A DNA stretch of 64,000 nt from Gammaproteobacteria bacterium CG_4_10_14_0_2_um_filter_38_22 (GCA_002793195.1 PFPT01000044.1:1-64000), one strand, 5' to 3'; counted from the first letter of the stretch, positions 43,290-53,468 are shown. Notes: a model not told the origin generated them from the sequence alone. Made by a program: numbers and translations.

Positions 43290-45356
43290 ATGCGAAAACA
43301 AGATTTTTTATTTGAGATAGGTTGCGAAGAAATACCTGCTGGTGCGCAACGTCTTTTATCTATCGCATTGCTCGAACAGTTTACACAAGCACTCAATGAC
43401 AATAAATTAACTTTTTCTGATATTAAATGCTTTGCGACACCGCGTCGACTAGCCATCATGGTTGTTGGATTAGAAACAACACAAGCGCCACAAAAAACAG
43501 AGCGGCAAGGTCCAAGTGTTCAAGACGCTTATGATAAAAATGGTACGCCTACTTTGGTGTGTTTGGGTTTTGCAAAATCATGTGGTGTTTCAGTAGATCA
43601 ACTATCTGTAAAAGAAACCGCGAAAGGAAAAAGATTGGTTTGTATTTGCGAAAAACCAGGGGCGGAAACAAAAACATTACTACCTGAAATGATAATAAAA
43701 GTAATTTCAAAATTACCAATTGCAAAACCCATGCGCTGGGGGAATCATCATACGAGTTTTATTCGACCGGTACATTGGGTTGTTGTGTTATTGGGTGAAG
43801 AGTTGATTTCAACTGAAATTCTAGGTGTTCAAACAAGCCGTGAAACAATGGGGCATCGCTTCCATCATCCCAAACCCATCCGCATTTCAAAACCCGCTGA
43901 TTATCCGGTGTTGTTATATTCACAAGGGTTTGTGATCGCTGATTTTGAAACCAGAAAAAATGTGATTCGAAAAAATATTTTATCCATTGTTGATGCAAAT
44001 CAAAAAGCAGTGATGGATGAAGATTTATTAAACGAAGTAACCGGGTTGGTTGAATGGCCTATTGCACTAAAAGGTAAATTTGATCCTATATTTTTAAAAG
44101 TTCCCAAAGAATGTTTGATTACCGCGATGAAAACACATCAAAAATGTTTTCCTATTGTAGATCAACATGACCAACTGCAACCCCATTTTATTTTAGTAAG
44201 CAATATTTCTAGTAAAAACCCCGAAGCGGTTATAAAAGGAAATGAACGTGTGATTCATGCTCGGTTGTCTGACGCCAGCTTTTTTTATCAACAGGATATA
44301 AAACAAAAACTGATTGATCGTTTACCACGTTTAGACCATATTGTATTTCAAGATCAACTGGGTAGTTTGGGTGAAAAAACAAAACGGCTTATTAAATTAT
44401 CCGCTTATATCGCAAAAAAAATTGGAAGTGATACGGATGTGGTAAAACGTGCAGCCATGTTATGTAAATGTGATTTGGTTTCCGATATGGTGTTAGAGTT
44501 TCCTAATTTACAAGGCACGATGGGTTATTACTACGCATTAAATGATCATGAAAAAAATGAATGCGCACAAAGTATTTACGAACATTACTTCCCCAGATTT
44601 TCCGGTGATCAACTGCCTGAATCAATGGCGGGTTGTTGTTTGGCATTAGCAGATCGTATTGATACCTTAATCGGCGTGTTAGGAATAAATAAAATACCAA
44701 CTGGTGATAAAGACCCTTTTGCATTACGCAGAGCCGCCCAAGGTATCTTTCGTATTTTAATAGAAAAAAATTTAGCGTTAGATTTGATCGCGCTATTAAC
44801 GGAATCTCAAAAAATATATGCTATTAAATTAGCTAATTTAAACACAGTAAAAGAAAGTTTCCATTTCATCATGGCAAGATTAAAAGCGTGGTATATTGAA
44901 CGCAATACTGCTATTGAAATTTTTGAATCTGTTATGGCTTGTGAGCCCACCTCCCCCGCTGATTTTGATCAGAGAGTAAAAGCCGTTTTAGCATTTCAAG
45001 CATTACCCGAAGCCAGTAGTTTAGCGGCAGCGAATAAACGCGTGAATAATATTTTAAAAAAACAAACTAAAAAAGATTTTAAAACAACAAATAGCGCATT
45101 ATTTGAATTTGATGCTGAACATGTACTTGCAGAAAAGTTATCTGAAAAAACAAAAATTGTAAATGCACTGTATGAAAAAGGGCATTACGAAGCAGCGTTA
45201 TCAGAATTATCAGTCCTCAAAGAACCCATTGATCAATTTTTTGATTCCGTCATGATCATGGTTGATGATGAAAAGAAAAAACAAAACCGATTAGCGCTAC
45301 TTGCTTCAATTAGAACATTGTTTACCAAAGTAGCTGACATTTCACTATTACCTTAA
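43290..45356 (+). CDS. glyS: glycyl-tRNA synthetase beta subunit
   Basis: Beta chain of heterotetrameric GlyRS, with tRNA-binding and HD-like regions. The N-terminus FLFEIGCEEIPAGA and the GVLGINKIPTGDKDPFALRRAAQG segment are diagnostic. Start at ATG 43290 (MRKQDFLFEIG) matches the family; the frame is open from 43275. 688 residues (689 in E. coli). Confidence 0.97.
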   Translation: MRKQDFLFEIGCEEIPAGAQRLLSIALLEQFTQALNDNKLTFSDIKCFATPRRLAIMVVGLETTQAPQKTERQGPSVQDAYDKNGTPTLVCLGFAKSCGVSVDQLSVKETAKGKRLVCICEKPGAETKTLLPEMIIKVISKLPIAKPMRWGNHHTSFIRPVHWVVVLLGEELISTEILGVQTSRETMGHRFHHPKPIRISKPADYPVLLYSQGFVIADFETRKNVIRKNILSIVDANQKAVMDEDLLNEVTGLVEWPIALKGKFDPIFLKVPKECLITAMKTHQKCFPIVDQHDQLQPHFILVSNISSKNPEAVIKGNERVIHARLSDASFFYQQDIKQKLIDRLPRLDHIVFQDQLGSLGEKTKRLIKLSAYIAKKIGSDTDVVKRAAMLCKCDLVSDMVLEFPNLQGTMGYYYALNDHEKNECAQSIYEHYFPRFSGDQLPESMAGCCLALADRIDTLIGVLGINKIPTGDKDPFALRRAAQGIFRILIEKNLALDLIALLTESQKIYAIKLANLNTVKESFHFIMARLKAWYIERNTAIEIFESVMACEPTSPADFDQRVKAVLAFQALPEASSLAAANKRVNNILKKQTKKDFKTTNSALFEFDAEHVLAEKLSEKTKIVNALYEKGHYEAALSELSVLKEPIDQFFDSVMIMVDDEKKKQNRLALLASIRTLFTKVADISLLP

Positions 45357-45363
45357 AAAAATT

Positions 45364-46659
45364 ATGAGCAATACACGCGCAATAGCTACACAAATCATTC
45401 ACGCTGTTTGTTATGACGGTGTTTCACTGTCAGAGGCATTTGAATTAGAAAAATTACCAGATCAAGATCGCGGATTTATTAAGGAAATGTGTTTTGGCAG
45501 TATTCGATTTTGGATACAGCTTCAGGCTATTTTAAAAACACTATTAGAAAAACCACTCAAAAAAGATGATAAAGATATTGAGTGCTTGATCTGCATAGGT
45601 TTGTATCAAATTCTTTTTATGCATGTTCCAAATTATGCTGTGGTTAATGAAACCGTAACCGCAACACGTATATTAAAAAAAGCCTGGGCATCAAAGCTAG
45701 TCAATAAAATTTTACGCATGGCGATTCAACAAAAAGATGAAAATAAAATAGAGATACGCGGTATCACTGCTCAATATGCACATCCAAATTGGATTATTGA
45801 AAAAATTCAACAAGCTTATCCAGATCAATGGGAAACTATTTTGATTGCCAATAATCAAAAAGCACCTTTATTTTTAAGAGTAAACTTACAAAAAACAACA
45901 TTAGCAGCATTTGAAAAACATTTATCTTTTGAGAAAATAGAGTCTAGCCGCGTAGTAGGTTTGCCATGCGCATTACTATTACCCAACGCTTTGCCCGTTG
46001 AAAAAATTCCAGGGTTTTTTGAGGGGTTGTTTAGTGTACAAGATGCAAGTGGGCAAAAAGTCGTCGCGTATTTAGATCTACAGCCAGATCAAACCATATT
46101 AGATGCTTGTGCCGCACCGGGTAGTAAAACAACACACATATTAGAAACATGTCCAGACATTAAAAAATTAATATCTGTAGACATTAGCAAATCACGTTTG
46201 CAAAAAATTGCTGATAATGTAGCGCGCTTACAATTAAAAAAACAGCCTTTAAAATTAATGGTTGCTGATGTGTGTGAAATTCATAACACATTTGCAAATG
46301 AAACTTTCGATCGTATTTTGTTAGATGCACCCTGCTCGGCAACAGGCGTTATCCGACGACATCCTGATATTAAATTATTACGTAAAAAAACAGACTTGGT
46401 TAATTTGATTCATACACAAATTAACATGCTCACTGTTTTGTGGCCTTTATTGAAAAAAGGCGGGAAATTAATCTATACCACCTGCTCCATTTTTCCAGAT
46501 GAAAATAATGGCGTTATTCAAAAATTCATCTCTCAGCATCCAGACAGCACGCTTATGTTTTCTGAGCAAAACATAACGGGTGATCAAAATCGAGACGGGT
46601 TTTATTATGCGGTTCTCAGCAAAAACCCTGTGGATAACTCAGGTATTATCCGGTCGTAA
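45364..46659 (+). CDS. rsmB: 16S rRNA (cytosine-967 C5)-methyltransferase
   Basis: NusB-like N-terminal domain (about 1-130) plus SAM-dependent m5C methyltransferase with LDACAAPGSKTTHIL, the LLDAPCSATG catalytic Cys motif and YTTCSIFPDEN second Cys. 431 residues (429 in E. coli). It lacks the usual fmt neighbour. A DnaA box (46629-46637) lies in its last codons. Confidence 0.96.
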   Translation: MSNTRAIATQIIHAVCYDGVSLSEAFELEKLPDQDRGFIKEMCFGSIRFWIQLQAILKTLLEKPLKKDDKDIECLICIGLYQILFMHVPNYAVVNETVTATRILKKAWASKLVNKILRMAIQQKDENKIEIRGITAQYAHPNWIIEKIQQAYPDQWETILIANNQKAPLFLRVNLQKTTLAAFEKHLSFEKIESSRVVGLPCALLLPNALPVEKIPGFFEGLFSVQDASGQKVVAYLDLQPDQTILDACAAPGSKTTHILETCPDIKKLISVDISKSRLQKIADNVARLQLKKQPLKLMVADVCEIHNTFANETFDRILLDAPCSATGVIRRHPDIKLLRKKTDLVNLIHTQINMLTVLWPLLKKGGKLIYTTCSIFPDENNGVIQKFISQHPDSTLMFSEQNITGDQNRDGFYYAVLSKNPVDNSGIIRS

Positions 46660-46850
46660 TCAGGGGGCAATAAACAGGGCTATTTTATCCACAGCTTTAT
46701 CAACTTGAAATCCACCCGCTTTTGCTTGTTGCTATGCTTTCATTATTTCATTGATAAATAATGTTTTTTCACGCTTATACACAGAAAATCAAGTCACTAA
46801 TAATAACTACTATATTTAAATAAGATATATATTAATAATAGATGTTTGTA
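46629..46850. other. origin candidate B: three DnaA boxes and AT-rich tract
   Basis: Perfect boxes TGTGGATAA (46629-46637), TTATCCACA (46685-46693) and TTATACACA (46775-46783) are the three forms found as R1, R4 and R2 in E. coli oriC. They are followed by an AT-rich tract (about 46797-46842) suitable for unwinding and a one-mismatch IHF-like site around 46787-46799. glyQ/glyS and rsmB lie near the origin in Pseudomonas. Function is inferred; candidate A has only one perfect box. Confidence 0.5.
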
Positions 46851-46874
46851 ATGAGATAAACGATTACGTATGAT
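46846..46874 (+). promoter_or_regulatory. sigma-70-like promoter for the secreted Cys-rich protein
   Basis: TTGTAA (46846-46851) and TATGAT (46869-46874) with a 17-base spacer, 30 bases before the start codon. Confidence 0.45.
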
Positions 46875-46903
46875 GTGCAACCATCACCGAACGGAAACTT
46901 TTT

Positions 46904-47323
46904 ATGTTTAAAAAAATAATTTTTGCTGTGTTACTAGCAAACTCGACTATGGTTATGGCTGGGCCAATGTGGCATTGCATCGCAAACAACACTGTAGGCG
47001 CCGTATGGAACCGTTACGGGCAAACTCACGAAGAAACGCGCTCAGCAGTGGAAAAAGAATGCACGCCTTACAATCAAGATAAGACCTGTCAGATCATATG
47101 CTTCCCACCTAGAAATTATTGGCGCTGTGTATCGCACGATACGTTACCGCCAGAAAAGCCAAGCACAAAAAACCCAACACCGCCCAAGCAAGGATCGTGG
47201 TTTTGGACATCGTTTAGCAAACAAATCGCAATTAATGGTGCTCGAGATGCCTGTCGTCACAATAGTGCGTTTGGTGGTTGTTATGTTGACGTGGATGCTT
47301 GTGCATCGACAAAAACCCATTAA
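46904..47323 (+). CDS. small secreted Cys-rich protein with internal duplication
   Basis: 139 residues; signal peptide cleaved after about residue 19 (VMA). The mature part has two similar halves that each begin W-x-C-(I/V)-(A/S), contain a Trp, an Ala-rich helix ending in Cys and two further Cys: W23/C25/C53/C62/C66 and W73/C75/C117/C126/C133. Disulphide-bonded and extracytoplasmic by inference; this is likely substrate for Com1-type oxidoreductases. A Pro-rich linker (82-96) separates core parts. Family not recognised. Followed after 12 bases by a lipoprotein gene. Confidence 0.7.
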   Translation: MFKKIIFAVLLANSTMVMAGPMWHCIANNTVGAVWNRYGQTHEETRSAVEKECTPYNQDKTCQIICFPPRNYWRCVSHDTLPPEKPSTKNPTPPKQGSWFWTSFSKQIAINGARDACRHNSAFGGCYVDVDACASTKTH

Positions 47324-47335
47324 GAGGAAATCATT

Positions 47336-47572
47336 ATGCGCCATTTAATATTGACCGCATTTATTGCAATTACACTAGCTTCATTATCAGGTTGTGGCTC
47401 TTTTGTTGATTCATCTATGCAGGATGCTTCAAATAAACACGATGGTAGTTTGATTAATGGTAATAATAGCAATTCAGCAACGACCGCCAATAAAAAACAA
47501 TGTAATCAGTGGTGCCATAATGGTTGGTGTTCAACACATTGTGAAGATGTTGTGAATAGCAGTGGCAATTAA
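47336..47572 (+). CDS. small Cys-rich lipoprotein
   Basis: 78 residues with a lipoprotein signal peptide (lipobox LSGC, lipidated Cys20), an Asn/Ser-rich spacer and a compact CNQWCHNGWCSTHC cluster of four cysteines. AGAGGA ribosome site at good distance from ATG 47336. Co-oriented with the preceding secreted Cys-rich gene and overlapping the next ATG by one base. Function unknown; the Cys cluster could bind metal or form two disulphides. Confidence 0.7.
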   Translation: MRHLILTAFIAITLASLSGCGSFVDSSMQDASNKHDGSLINGNNSNSATTANKKQCNQWCHNGWCSTHCEDVVNSSGN

Positions 47573-48687
47573 TGCAAGCGCAATTTTTTATTGATAATAA
47601 ACCATTTTTTTCAGAAATAAATGAACAACTGAAATTGGATATCCACTCAATTCCAAAACCCTACTCTGTTTTTTTTGATGTAGCGCGCAATCCATTTGAT
47701 CGCATTTCATCCTGCTTGATAAAAAACAACGTACTGTTTATTGATGCAAATATTATAAAATATTATCAACCGATGCTTAAAATCGCATCAGAAAAAATAA
47801 TGATTGTTGAGGTGAATGAGCACCTTAAAACGCTAGACGGTGTTTCAGCTGTATTAAGTTTCCTTGCAAAAAATGAAGTAACTAAAAATGATCAATTAAT
47901 TGTGGTTGGTGGTGGTGTGCTTCAAGAAATAGGCGCATTTTCAGCTGCGATGTATAAACGGGGAATCAGCTATGTTCATTTCCCCACAACCTTATTATCA
48001 ATGTGTGATAGCTGTATTGGTGGAAAAACAAGCTTAAATTATCTGGATAGTAAAAATCAGTTGGGATTATATTATGCACCAACAGCCGTGCACATCAATA
48101 CGTGTTTTTTAAAAACAGTTCCAGAAACGGAAATCCAATCTGGTTTAGGTGAAATATTAAAATCATGCATTATCGGCGGAGAAAATTGTCTTCGTGTGTA
48201 TGAAGAAAAAATAGAAAAAGGATGCATCAAATCATTTGATGATTATCAAACACTCATTCAAATTGCATTGGGTATTAAAAAATCAATAGTAGAAGCAGAT
48301 GAGTTTGAGCTTAATTATCGGCGCAGTTTGAATTATGGGCATACATTCGGACACGCTATTGAAGCATTATCAGAATATACGATTCCACATGGATCAGCGA
48401 TTGTGTTGGGTATGATTTTAGAAAATCAATTAAGCGTTCAACATCAATTAATGGATCAAGCAACTTGTGAAAAATTAAATAACGTTTGTTTTGCGTTATT
48501 AAGTGAAAAAAGCAGAATGATTTATAAGAAAATGTCATTTGAAAAAATACTTATTTTTTTAAAAAAAGATAAAAAAGCCAATGGTGATTCAATCACGTTT
48601 TCGTTAATGCGAAGATGGGGTGATATCAGTTTTCTTAATTTACAGCAGAGCAAGTTGTATTTAGCGCGTTTTGAGCAGATAGATTAG
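47572..48687 (+). CDS. AroB-like sugar phosphate cyclase
   Basis: 371-residue member of the 3-dehydroquinate synthase superfamily, NAD- and metal-dependent. Family motifs are VVGGGVLQEIGAF, VHFPTTLLSMCDSCIGGKTSLN, GLGEILKSCI and RRSLNYGHTFGHAIEAL with metal-binding His. Two canonical spots differ from DHQ synthase: GGGV..D..GF is GGGVLQEIGAF, and HGEAV is HGSAI. It lacks aroK next door and instead opens the polysaccharide locus, so it may make a cyclitol or heptulose-derived unit rather than dehydroquinate. It could equally be the genome's AroB. Confidence 0.72.
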   Translation: MQAQFFIDNKPFFSEINEQLKLDIHSIPKPYSVFFDVARNPFDRISSCLIKNNVLFIDANIIKYYQPMLKIASEKIMIVEVNEHLKTLDGVSAVLSFLAKNEVTKNDQLIVVGGGVLQEIGAFSAAMYKRGISYVHFPTTLLSMCDSCIGGKTSLNYLDSKNQLGLYYAPTAVHINTCFLKTVPETEIQSGLGEILKSCIIGGENCLRVYEEKIEKGCIKSFDDYQTLIQIALGIKKSIVEADEFELNYRRSLNYGHTFGHAIEALSEYTIPHGSAIVLGMILENQLSVQHQLMDQATCEKLNNVCFALLSEKSRMIYKKMSFEKILIFLKKDKKANGDSITFSLMRRWGDISFLNLQQSKLYLARFEQID

Positions 48688-48744
48688 CCAGTCTAATTTC
48701 GCTATACTTCGGCGCAGAAAACAGTTTGGCGGGAGCTATTGGGC

Positions 48745-49509
48745 ATGAAGGCAGTAATTTTAGCAGGTGGATTAGGCACTCGTTTAAGCGAGGAAACAGC
48801 TGTAAAACCAAAGCCGATGGTTGAAATTGGTGGTAAACCCATTTTATGGCATATCATGAAAATGTATTCCGTGCACGGCGTGAATGACTTCATTATTTGC
48901 TTAGGATACCGAGGTTATTTAATTAAAGAGTATTTTGCTAATTATTTTCTTCATATGTCTGATGTCACTTTTGACATGACCCACAACCAAATGCATGTTC
49001 ATCAAAAAAATGCCGAGCCCTGGAAAGTAACTTTGGTTGAAACCGGTGAATCAACATTCACTGGTGGTCGTTTGAAACGTGTGAGAAATTATTTGGAAGA
49101 TGAGGATTTTTGTTTTACCTATGGAGATGGTGTGAGCGATGTGGATATTACGGCGCTCATTGCTTTTCATCAATCACATCAAAAACTAGCAACCGTGACG
49201 GCAGTTAATCCGATGAGACGTTTTGGTGTACTCGAGTTTCAAGATGATCGTGTGCTGGCTTTTCAAGAAAAGCCAGATAGTGATTGGGTAAATGGTGGCT
49301 TTTTTGTGTTGTCTCCAAAAGTAATTGATTATATTCATGACGACACCACTATTTGGGAACAAGAACCAATGAAAAAAATAACAGAAAATGGAGAAATGCG
49401 AGCTTACTTTCACAAGGGTTTTTGGCAACCCATGGATACATTGAGAGAAAAAATATTGCTAGAAGATTTGTGGAATACGCAAAAAGCACCTTGGAAAACA
49501 TGGCTGTGA
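48745..49509 (+). CDS. rfbF: glucose-1-phosphate cytidylyltransferase
   Basis: Makes CDP-glucose from CTP and glucose-1-phosphate, the first step of CDP-deoxysugar synthesis. The N-terminal nucleotide motif [18 protein letters not shown], the [18 protein letters not shown] block and the metal site GDGVSDVD are intact. I use ATG 48745; 254 residues (257 in Salmonella). It overlaps rfbG by ten bases. Confidence 0.95.
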   Translation: MKAVILAGGLGTRLSEETAVKPKPMVEIGGKPILWHIMKMYSVHGVNDFIICLGYRGYLIKEYFANYFLHMSDVTFDMTHNQMHVHQKNAEPWKVTLVETGESTFTGGRLKRVRNYLEDEDFCFTYGDGVSDVDITALIAFHQSHQKLATVTAVNPMRRFGVLEFQDDRVLAFQEKPDSDWVNGGFFVLSPKVIDYIHDDTTIWEQEPMKKITENGEMRAYFHKGFWQPMDTLREKILLEDLWNTQKAPWKTWL

Positions 49510-50567
49510 ATATTAATTTTTGGAAGAATCGACGTGTGTTGATAACGGGACATACTGGATTTAAAGGCGCCTGGTTGTCATTATGGCTGCAACAATTACA
49601 GGCAGATTTGTGTGGGATCGCATTATCACCATCTACACAACCCAATTTATTTTCATTGGCTTCAGTTGCTCAAAATATGCAAAGTTATATTGCTGATGTG
49701 CGCGACTTTAACCAAATTCATAAAATCATTCATGATTTCAAACCTGAAGTTATTTTTCATATGGCTGCACAGCCCCTGGTTCGTTATTCTTATCAACACC
49801 CTGTTGAAACTTATGCAACCAATGTGATGGGCACAGTGCATTTGTTAGAATCAGCAAAAATTTGCGATTCCGTGCAAGCGGTTGTGAACGTCACAACTGA
49901 TAAATGTTACCGTAATCAAGAATGGATATGGGGTTATCGAGAAGATGAAACATTGGGTGGTTTTGATCCGTACAGTAATAGCAAGGCTTGTTCTGAATTA
50001 GTCACCAGTGCTTATCGTAACTCGTTTTATGAAAAAAATAAAAAAGGATTAGCTTCGGCGCGCGCTGGTAATGTGATTGGCGGAGGTGATTGGTCAGAAG
50101 ATCGATTAATACCTGATATTATGAAAAGCATCATCGCACAAAAGCCGGTTATTGTTCGTAATCCTAAAGCAATTCGTCCTTGGCAGCATGTGTTAGAACC
50201 TTTATCTGCCTATTTACTATTGGCAGAGAAATTAATCAAAGATAAAACACGTTATAGTCAAGCATGGAATTTCGGTCCTTTTTCACAAGATACGGTTTCT
50301 GTTGAGTGGCTTGTAAAAAAAATACTAACCACATTTGAAAATAATCGCGTTGAATTTATGATTGAGCATAATCCACAGGATTTGCATGAGGCCCATTTTT
50401 TAAAATTAGATATCACAAAAGCAACAACAGAATTATCATGGAAACCACAACTAACAATAGACGAAACAATAAAGTGGACGGTTGATTGGTATCAAGCTTG
50501 GCTGCTTAAAAAAGAAATGCGTGCCTACACTATAGAACAAATTGAGCAATACCAGCAGTTGCTATAG
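49500..50567 (+). CDS. rfbG: CDP-glucose 4,6-dehydratase
   Basis: Short-chain dehydrogenase producing CDP-4-keto-6-deoxyglucose. The NAD motif [11 protein letters not shown], the T-D-K active region VTTDKCY, and the YxxxK-like YSNSKAC catalytic pair are seen. Start ATG 49500 ([17 protein letters not shown]) lies inside the end of rfbF, giving 355 residues (359 in Salmonella). Paired with rfbF it feeds the CDP-sugar branch. Confidence 0.94.
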   Translation: MAVNINFWKNRRVLITGHTGFKGAWLSLWLQQLQADLCGIALSPSTQPNLFSLASVAQNMQSYIADVRDFNQIHKIIHDFKPEVIFHMAAQPLVRYSYQHPVETYATNVMGTVHLLESAKICDSVQAVVNVTTDKCYRNQEWIWGYREDETLGGFDPYSNSKACSELVTSAYRNSFYEKNKKGLASARAGNVIGGGDWSEDRLIPDIMKSIIAQKPVIVRNPKAIRPWQHVLEPLSAYLLLAEKLIKDKTRYSQAWNFGPFSQDTVSVEWLVKKILTTFENNRVEFMIEHNPQDLHEAHFLKLDITKATTELSWKPQLTIDETIKWTVDWYQAWLLKKEMRAYTIEQIEQYQQLL

Positions 50568-50625
50568 ATCGGTTTGAGTGAAAATTTTGAGATCAATTTA
50601 GTGAAAGTTGTGTTGAGGTAATGAA

Positions 50626-52446
50626 ATGATTGGTATCGCTAGAAAATTACTTAACTTGATGTCCAAAGACTCCGCAAAATCCTTTCGAACGCTAACAGCA
50701 TTAACAATCCTATCTGCTTTTATTGAAACGTTTGGAATCGCTTTTGTTTTTCCTTTTGTTGCCATTTTATCAGTACCAAATTATGTGCAACACTCTAAGA
50801 TTTTATCTAAAATTTATTATTATTTTCATTTTGCCAGTATTCATCAGTTCCTGCTTTTTATAGGAGTGGCCTTATTAATAATTGTTGTTTTAGGTAATTT
50901 TTTAATTGCCTTCACGTTATGGTATGTCTACCGATTTTCTTATATGGAAGAACATTATATGGCCAGTGCGTTATTAAAAAAGTATATGCAACAACCTTAC
51001 ACTTTTTTCTTGTCACAAAATGCAAGTGTATTGTTAAAAAACATAGTAGATGAAGTGAAAAGAGTAATTCAGGAAATTTTAATTTCTTTTTTAAAAATGA
51101 CCACTAAATTGACTGTTGCGATAGTGATGTTGCTACTGTTGTTTTTTTATAGTCCCTTGTTGATGTCTATCATTGTTGCTTCAGTTGGTTTATTTTACGG
51201 CGCCTTTATTTTTATTTTTAGAAAACACATTGAGAAAAGTTCAGAAATAGCCATGGCTGCCAATAGCAAGAAATATAAGCATGCAATAGAAGCGCTGCAT
51301 GCGATTCAAGATGTAAAATTAATGAATAGCTACAATTTTGTTTTAAAGCAATTTTCAAGACCATCTGTTTTATATGCTAATGCGCGATCATCTGCCAATA
51401 TTTTAAGCGACATGCCCCGCTTTTTTTTGGATATTTTACTGTTTGGTGGCATTTTAGCTTATATCGTCATTATGTTGTTACAACACAATTCCAATTTTCA
51501 TACTATTGTTCCTACCTTAGCTATGTTTGGATATGCGGGTATGAGACTCATACCTTCAGTTAGCATCATTTATAATTCTTATATTACAATAAAATTTGCC
51601 GAACCCTCTTTAAATCTATTGTTTTCAGATATGTCAGAAAACAGCATGCTTTCAAATCAAGAGACAGTCGATCCCCTTTCAATGGAGATGGTGTTTCAAA
51701 ACACACTAAATTTTAAAAATGTTTGTTACGCTTATCCCAGTGCGAAACAACCTGTTATCAGCGACTTAAATATTGAAATCAGTGCATTTTCAACTGTCGG
51801 ATTTGTGGGTAAAACAGGTTCGGGTAAAACAACCATTATAAATTTATTATTGGGACTGCTTTCTCCTGGCGACGGTTCCATTTGTGTTGATGACGTAGTA
51901 TTAAATGAAAAAAACTTACGGGCTTGGCAGTCAAAAATAGGTTATGTTTCTCAATCTATTTATTTGATTGATGATTCTATAGCAAATAATATTGCTTTTG
52001 GCGTAGAAGCAAAAAACATTGATTGGGATCATTTAAAATCAGTTGCAAGGCAGGCAGAACTATATGATTTTATTACGCAAGAACTACCTGATCAATATGA
52101 TACACAAGTAGGTGATCGAGGCGTTAGATTGAGTGGCGGGCAATGTCAACGAATTGGTATCGCACGCGCGCTTTATAGAAAACCAAAATTATTGGTTTTA
52201 GATGAAGCAACTAGCGCGTTGGATAATACAACTGAGAAAAAAATTTTGGAAAATATTAATGCTATTTCTAGTGAAATGACGATCGTTATGGTTGCTCATC
52301 GTTTAACAACATTACAAAACTGCGATAAGATTTTTGTATTAACGTCCAACGGTGTTAATGCAAGTGGCACTTATCAATCACTATCAGAATCTAACGAGAT
52401 TTTCCGGGGTTTTTTACAAAACGAAAATAAAAGCGAACTTGAATAA
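50626..52446 (+). CDS. ABC exporter/flippase with fused membrane and ATPase domains
   Basis: 606 residues: six transmembrane helices (about 1-320) and an ATPase domain with Walker A VGKTGSGKTTII, signature LSGGQCQRIGIARAL, Walker B LLVLDEATSALD and H-loop VAHRL. The architecture is MsbA/PglK-like. Among sugar genes a lipid-linked glycan flippase is the best guess. Stop and the next ATG share one base. Confidence 0.85.
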   Translation: MIGIARKLLNLMSKDSAKSFRTLTALTILSAFIETFGIAFVFPFVAILSVPNYVQHSKILSKIYYYFHFASIHQFLLFIGVALLIIVVLGNFLIAFTLWYVYRFSYMEEHYMASALLKKYMQQPYTFFLSQNASVLLKNIVDEVKRVIQEILISFLKMTTKLTVAIVMLLLLFFYSPLLMSIIVASVGLFYGAFIFIFRKHIEKSSEIAMAANSKKYKHAIEALHAIQDVKLMNSYNFVLKQFSRPSVLYANARSSANILSDMPRFFLDILLFGGILAYIVIMLLQHNSNFHTIVPTLAMFGYAGMRLIPSVSIIYNSYITIKFAEPSLNLLFSDMSENSMLSNQETVDPLSMEMVFQNTLNFKNVCYAYPSAKQPVISDLNIEISAFSTVGFVGKTGSGKTTIINLLLGLLSPGDGSICVDDVVLNEKNLRAWQSKIGYVSQSIYLIDDSIANNIAFGVEAKNIDWDHLKSVARQAELYDFITQELPDQYDTQVGDRGVRLSGGQCQRIGIARALYRKPKLLVLDEATSALDNTTEKKILENINAISSEMTIVMVAHRLTTLQNCDKIFVLTSNGVNASGTYQSLSESNEIFRGFLQNENKSELE

Positions 52447-53468
52447 TGAAATCGGAAATCAAATTAATCCAACCTAAGATACTGTTGGTCGCTATGCAAT
52501 ATGGTTGGGGAGACAGTAAAAATGGTTTTTCTTATGAGTGGAACCATGTTTATTTGGGATTAAAGAATCGCTTTGAGTCACTTTGTTTTTTTGATTTTCT
52601 TTCTGCTTTTCAAAAAGAAGGTCAAAAAAAAATGCAAGATTTATTACTAGAAAAAATAAAAAATACATGCCCCGATATTATCATTTTTATGCCTTTCACA
52701 GATGAATTTACCACTGACTTTGTAACTAGCCTTAAACAATATTCGAAGACATTTTGTTTTTTTATGGATGATACTTGGCGAATAGATTATGTAAAACGAT
52801 GGGCGCCTTATTTTGATGCATTTTCAACAGTTGATCCTTTTGGTCAACAACACTATGAAAAAAACAATTTTTCACACAGTGTTTTTTTGCCGGACGGTGT
52901 TAATACGCAACTATTTAATCGTCTTGATTTAAAAAGAGATATTGATGTTTCATTTGTTGGTTCTTGGCATCCCTATCGAGAATGGGTTATTCAACAATTA
53001 AAAAAATCAGGGATTAATGTGTCTGTGTATGGACTCCGTTGGTCAAACGGCATTGTTACTACAGAAAAAATGATTGAAATATTTAATCGTTCTAAAATCA
53101 GTTTAAATTTATCTAATAGTGTTAGTTGGGATGCACGATATTTTTTAAGCCATAAAAGAGCAATAATAAATACAATCCGTAGTCCAAAAACAGGAGAGCA
53201 AATCAAAGGGCGCCATTTTGAAATACCAGCATGTGGCGCACTACAAATTAGCTTTTATACAACGGGCTTAGGTTTGATTTATGATATTGATAAAGAGCTT
53301 GTTATTTATAATGATCCTTACCATCTTGCGACATTAATCCAGTTTTATCTTAACGAAAAAACAGAAAGAGAAAAAATTGCGGATGCGGGTTATCAGCGCA
53401 CGATCAGTGAGCATGATTATGCGGATCGATTTTACTCTGTTTTTAAGCAATTGGGGTGGTGTGTGTGA
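52446..53468 (+). CDS. CgeB-like glycosyltransferase
   Basis: 340 residues of the CgeB/Glyco_trans_1 class (GT-B fold). Features: an N-terminal DIIIFMPFTDEF, the middle FMDDTWRIDYVKRWAPYFD, the SFVGSWHPYREWVI turn and the C-terminal KGRHFEIPACGALQISFYT with the donor-binding Glu, and EREKIADAGYQRTISEHDYADR. Sugar and linkage not predictable. Overlaps the next gene by four bases. Confidence 0.82.
   Translation: MKSEIKLIQPKILLVAMQYGWGDSKNGFSYEWNHVYLGLKNRFESLCFFDFLSAFQKEGQKKMQDLLLEKIKNTCPDIIIFMPFTDEFTTDFVTSLKQYSKTFCFFMDDTWRIDYVKRWAPYFDAFSTVDPFGQQHYEKNNFSHSVFLPDGVNTQLFNRLDLKRDIDVSFVGSWHPYREWVIQQLKKSGINVSVYGLRWSNGIVTTEKMIEIFNRSKISLNLSNSVSWDARYFLSHKRAIINTIRSPKTGEQIKGRHFEIPACGALQISFYTTGLGLIYDIDKELVIYNDPYHLATLIQFYLNEKTEREKIADAGYQRTISEHDYADRFYSVFKQLGWCV

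Noticed and set aside
48660-48745. A promoter with TATACT at 48703-48708 for rfbF
   Set aside because: No acceptable -35 at 16-18 bases and no extended -10.
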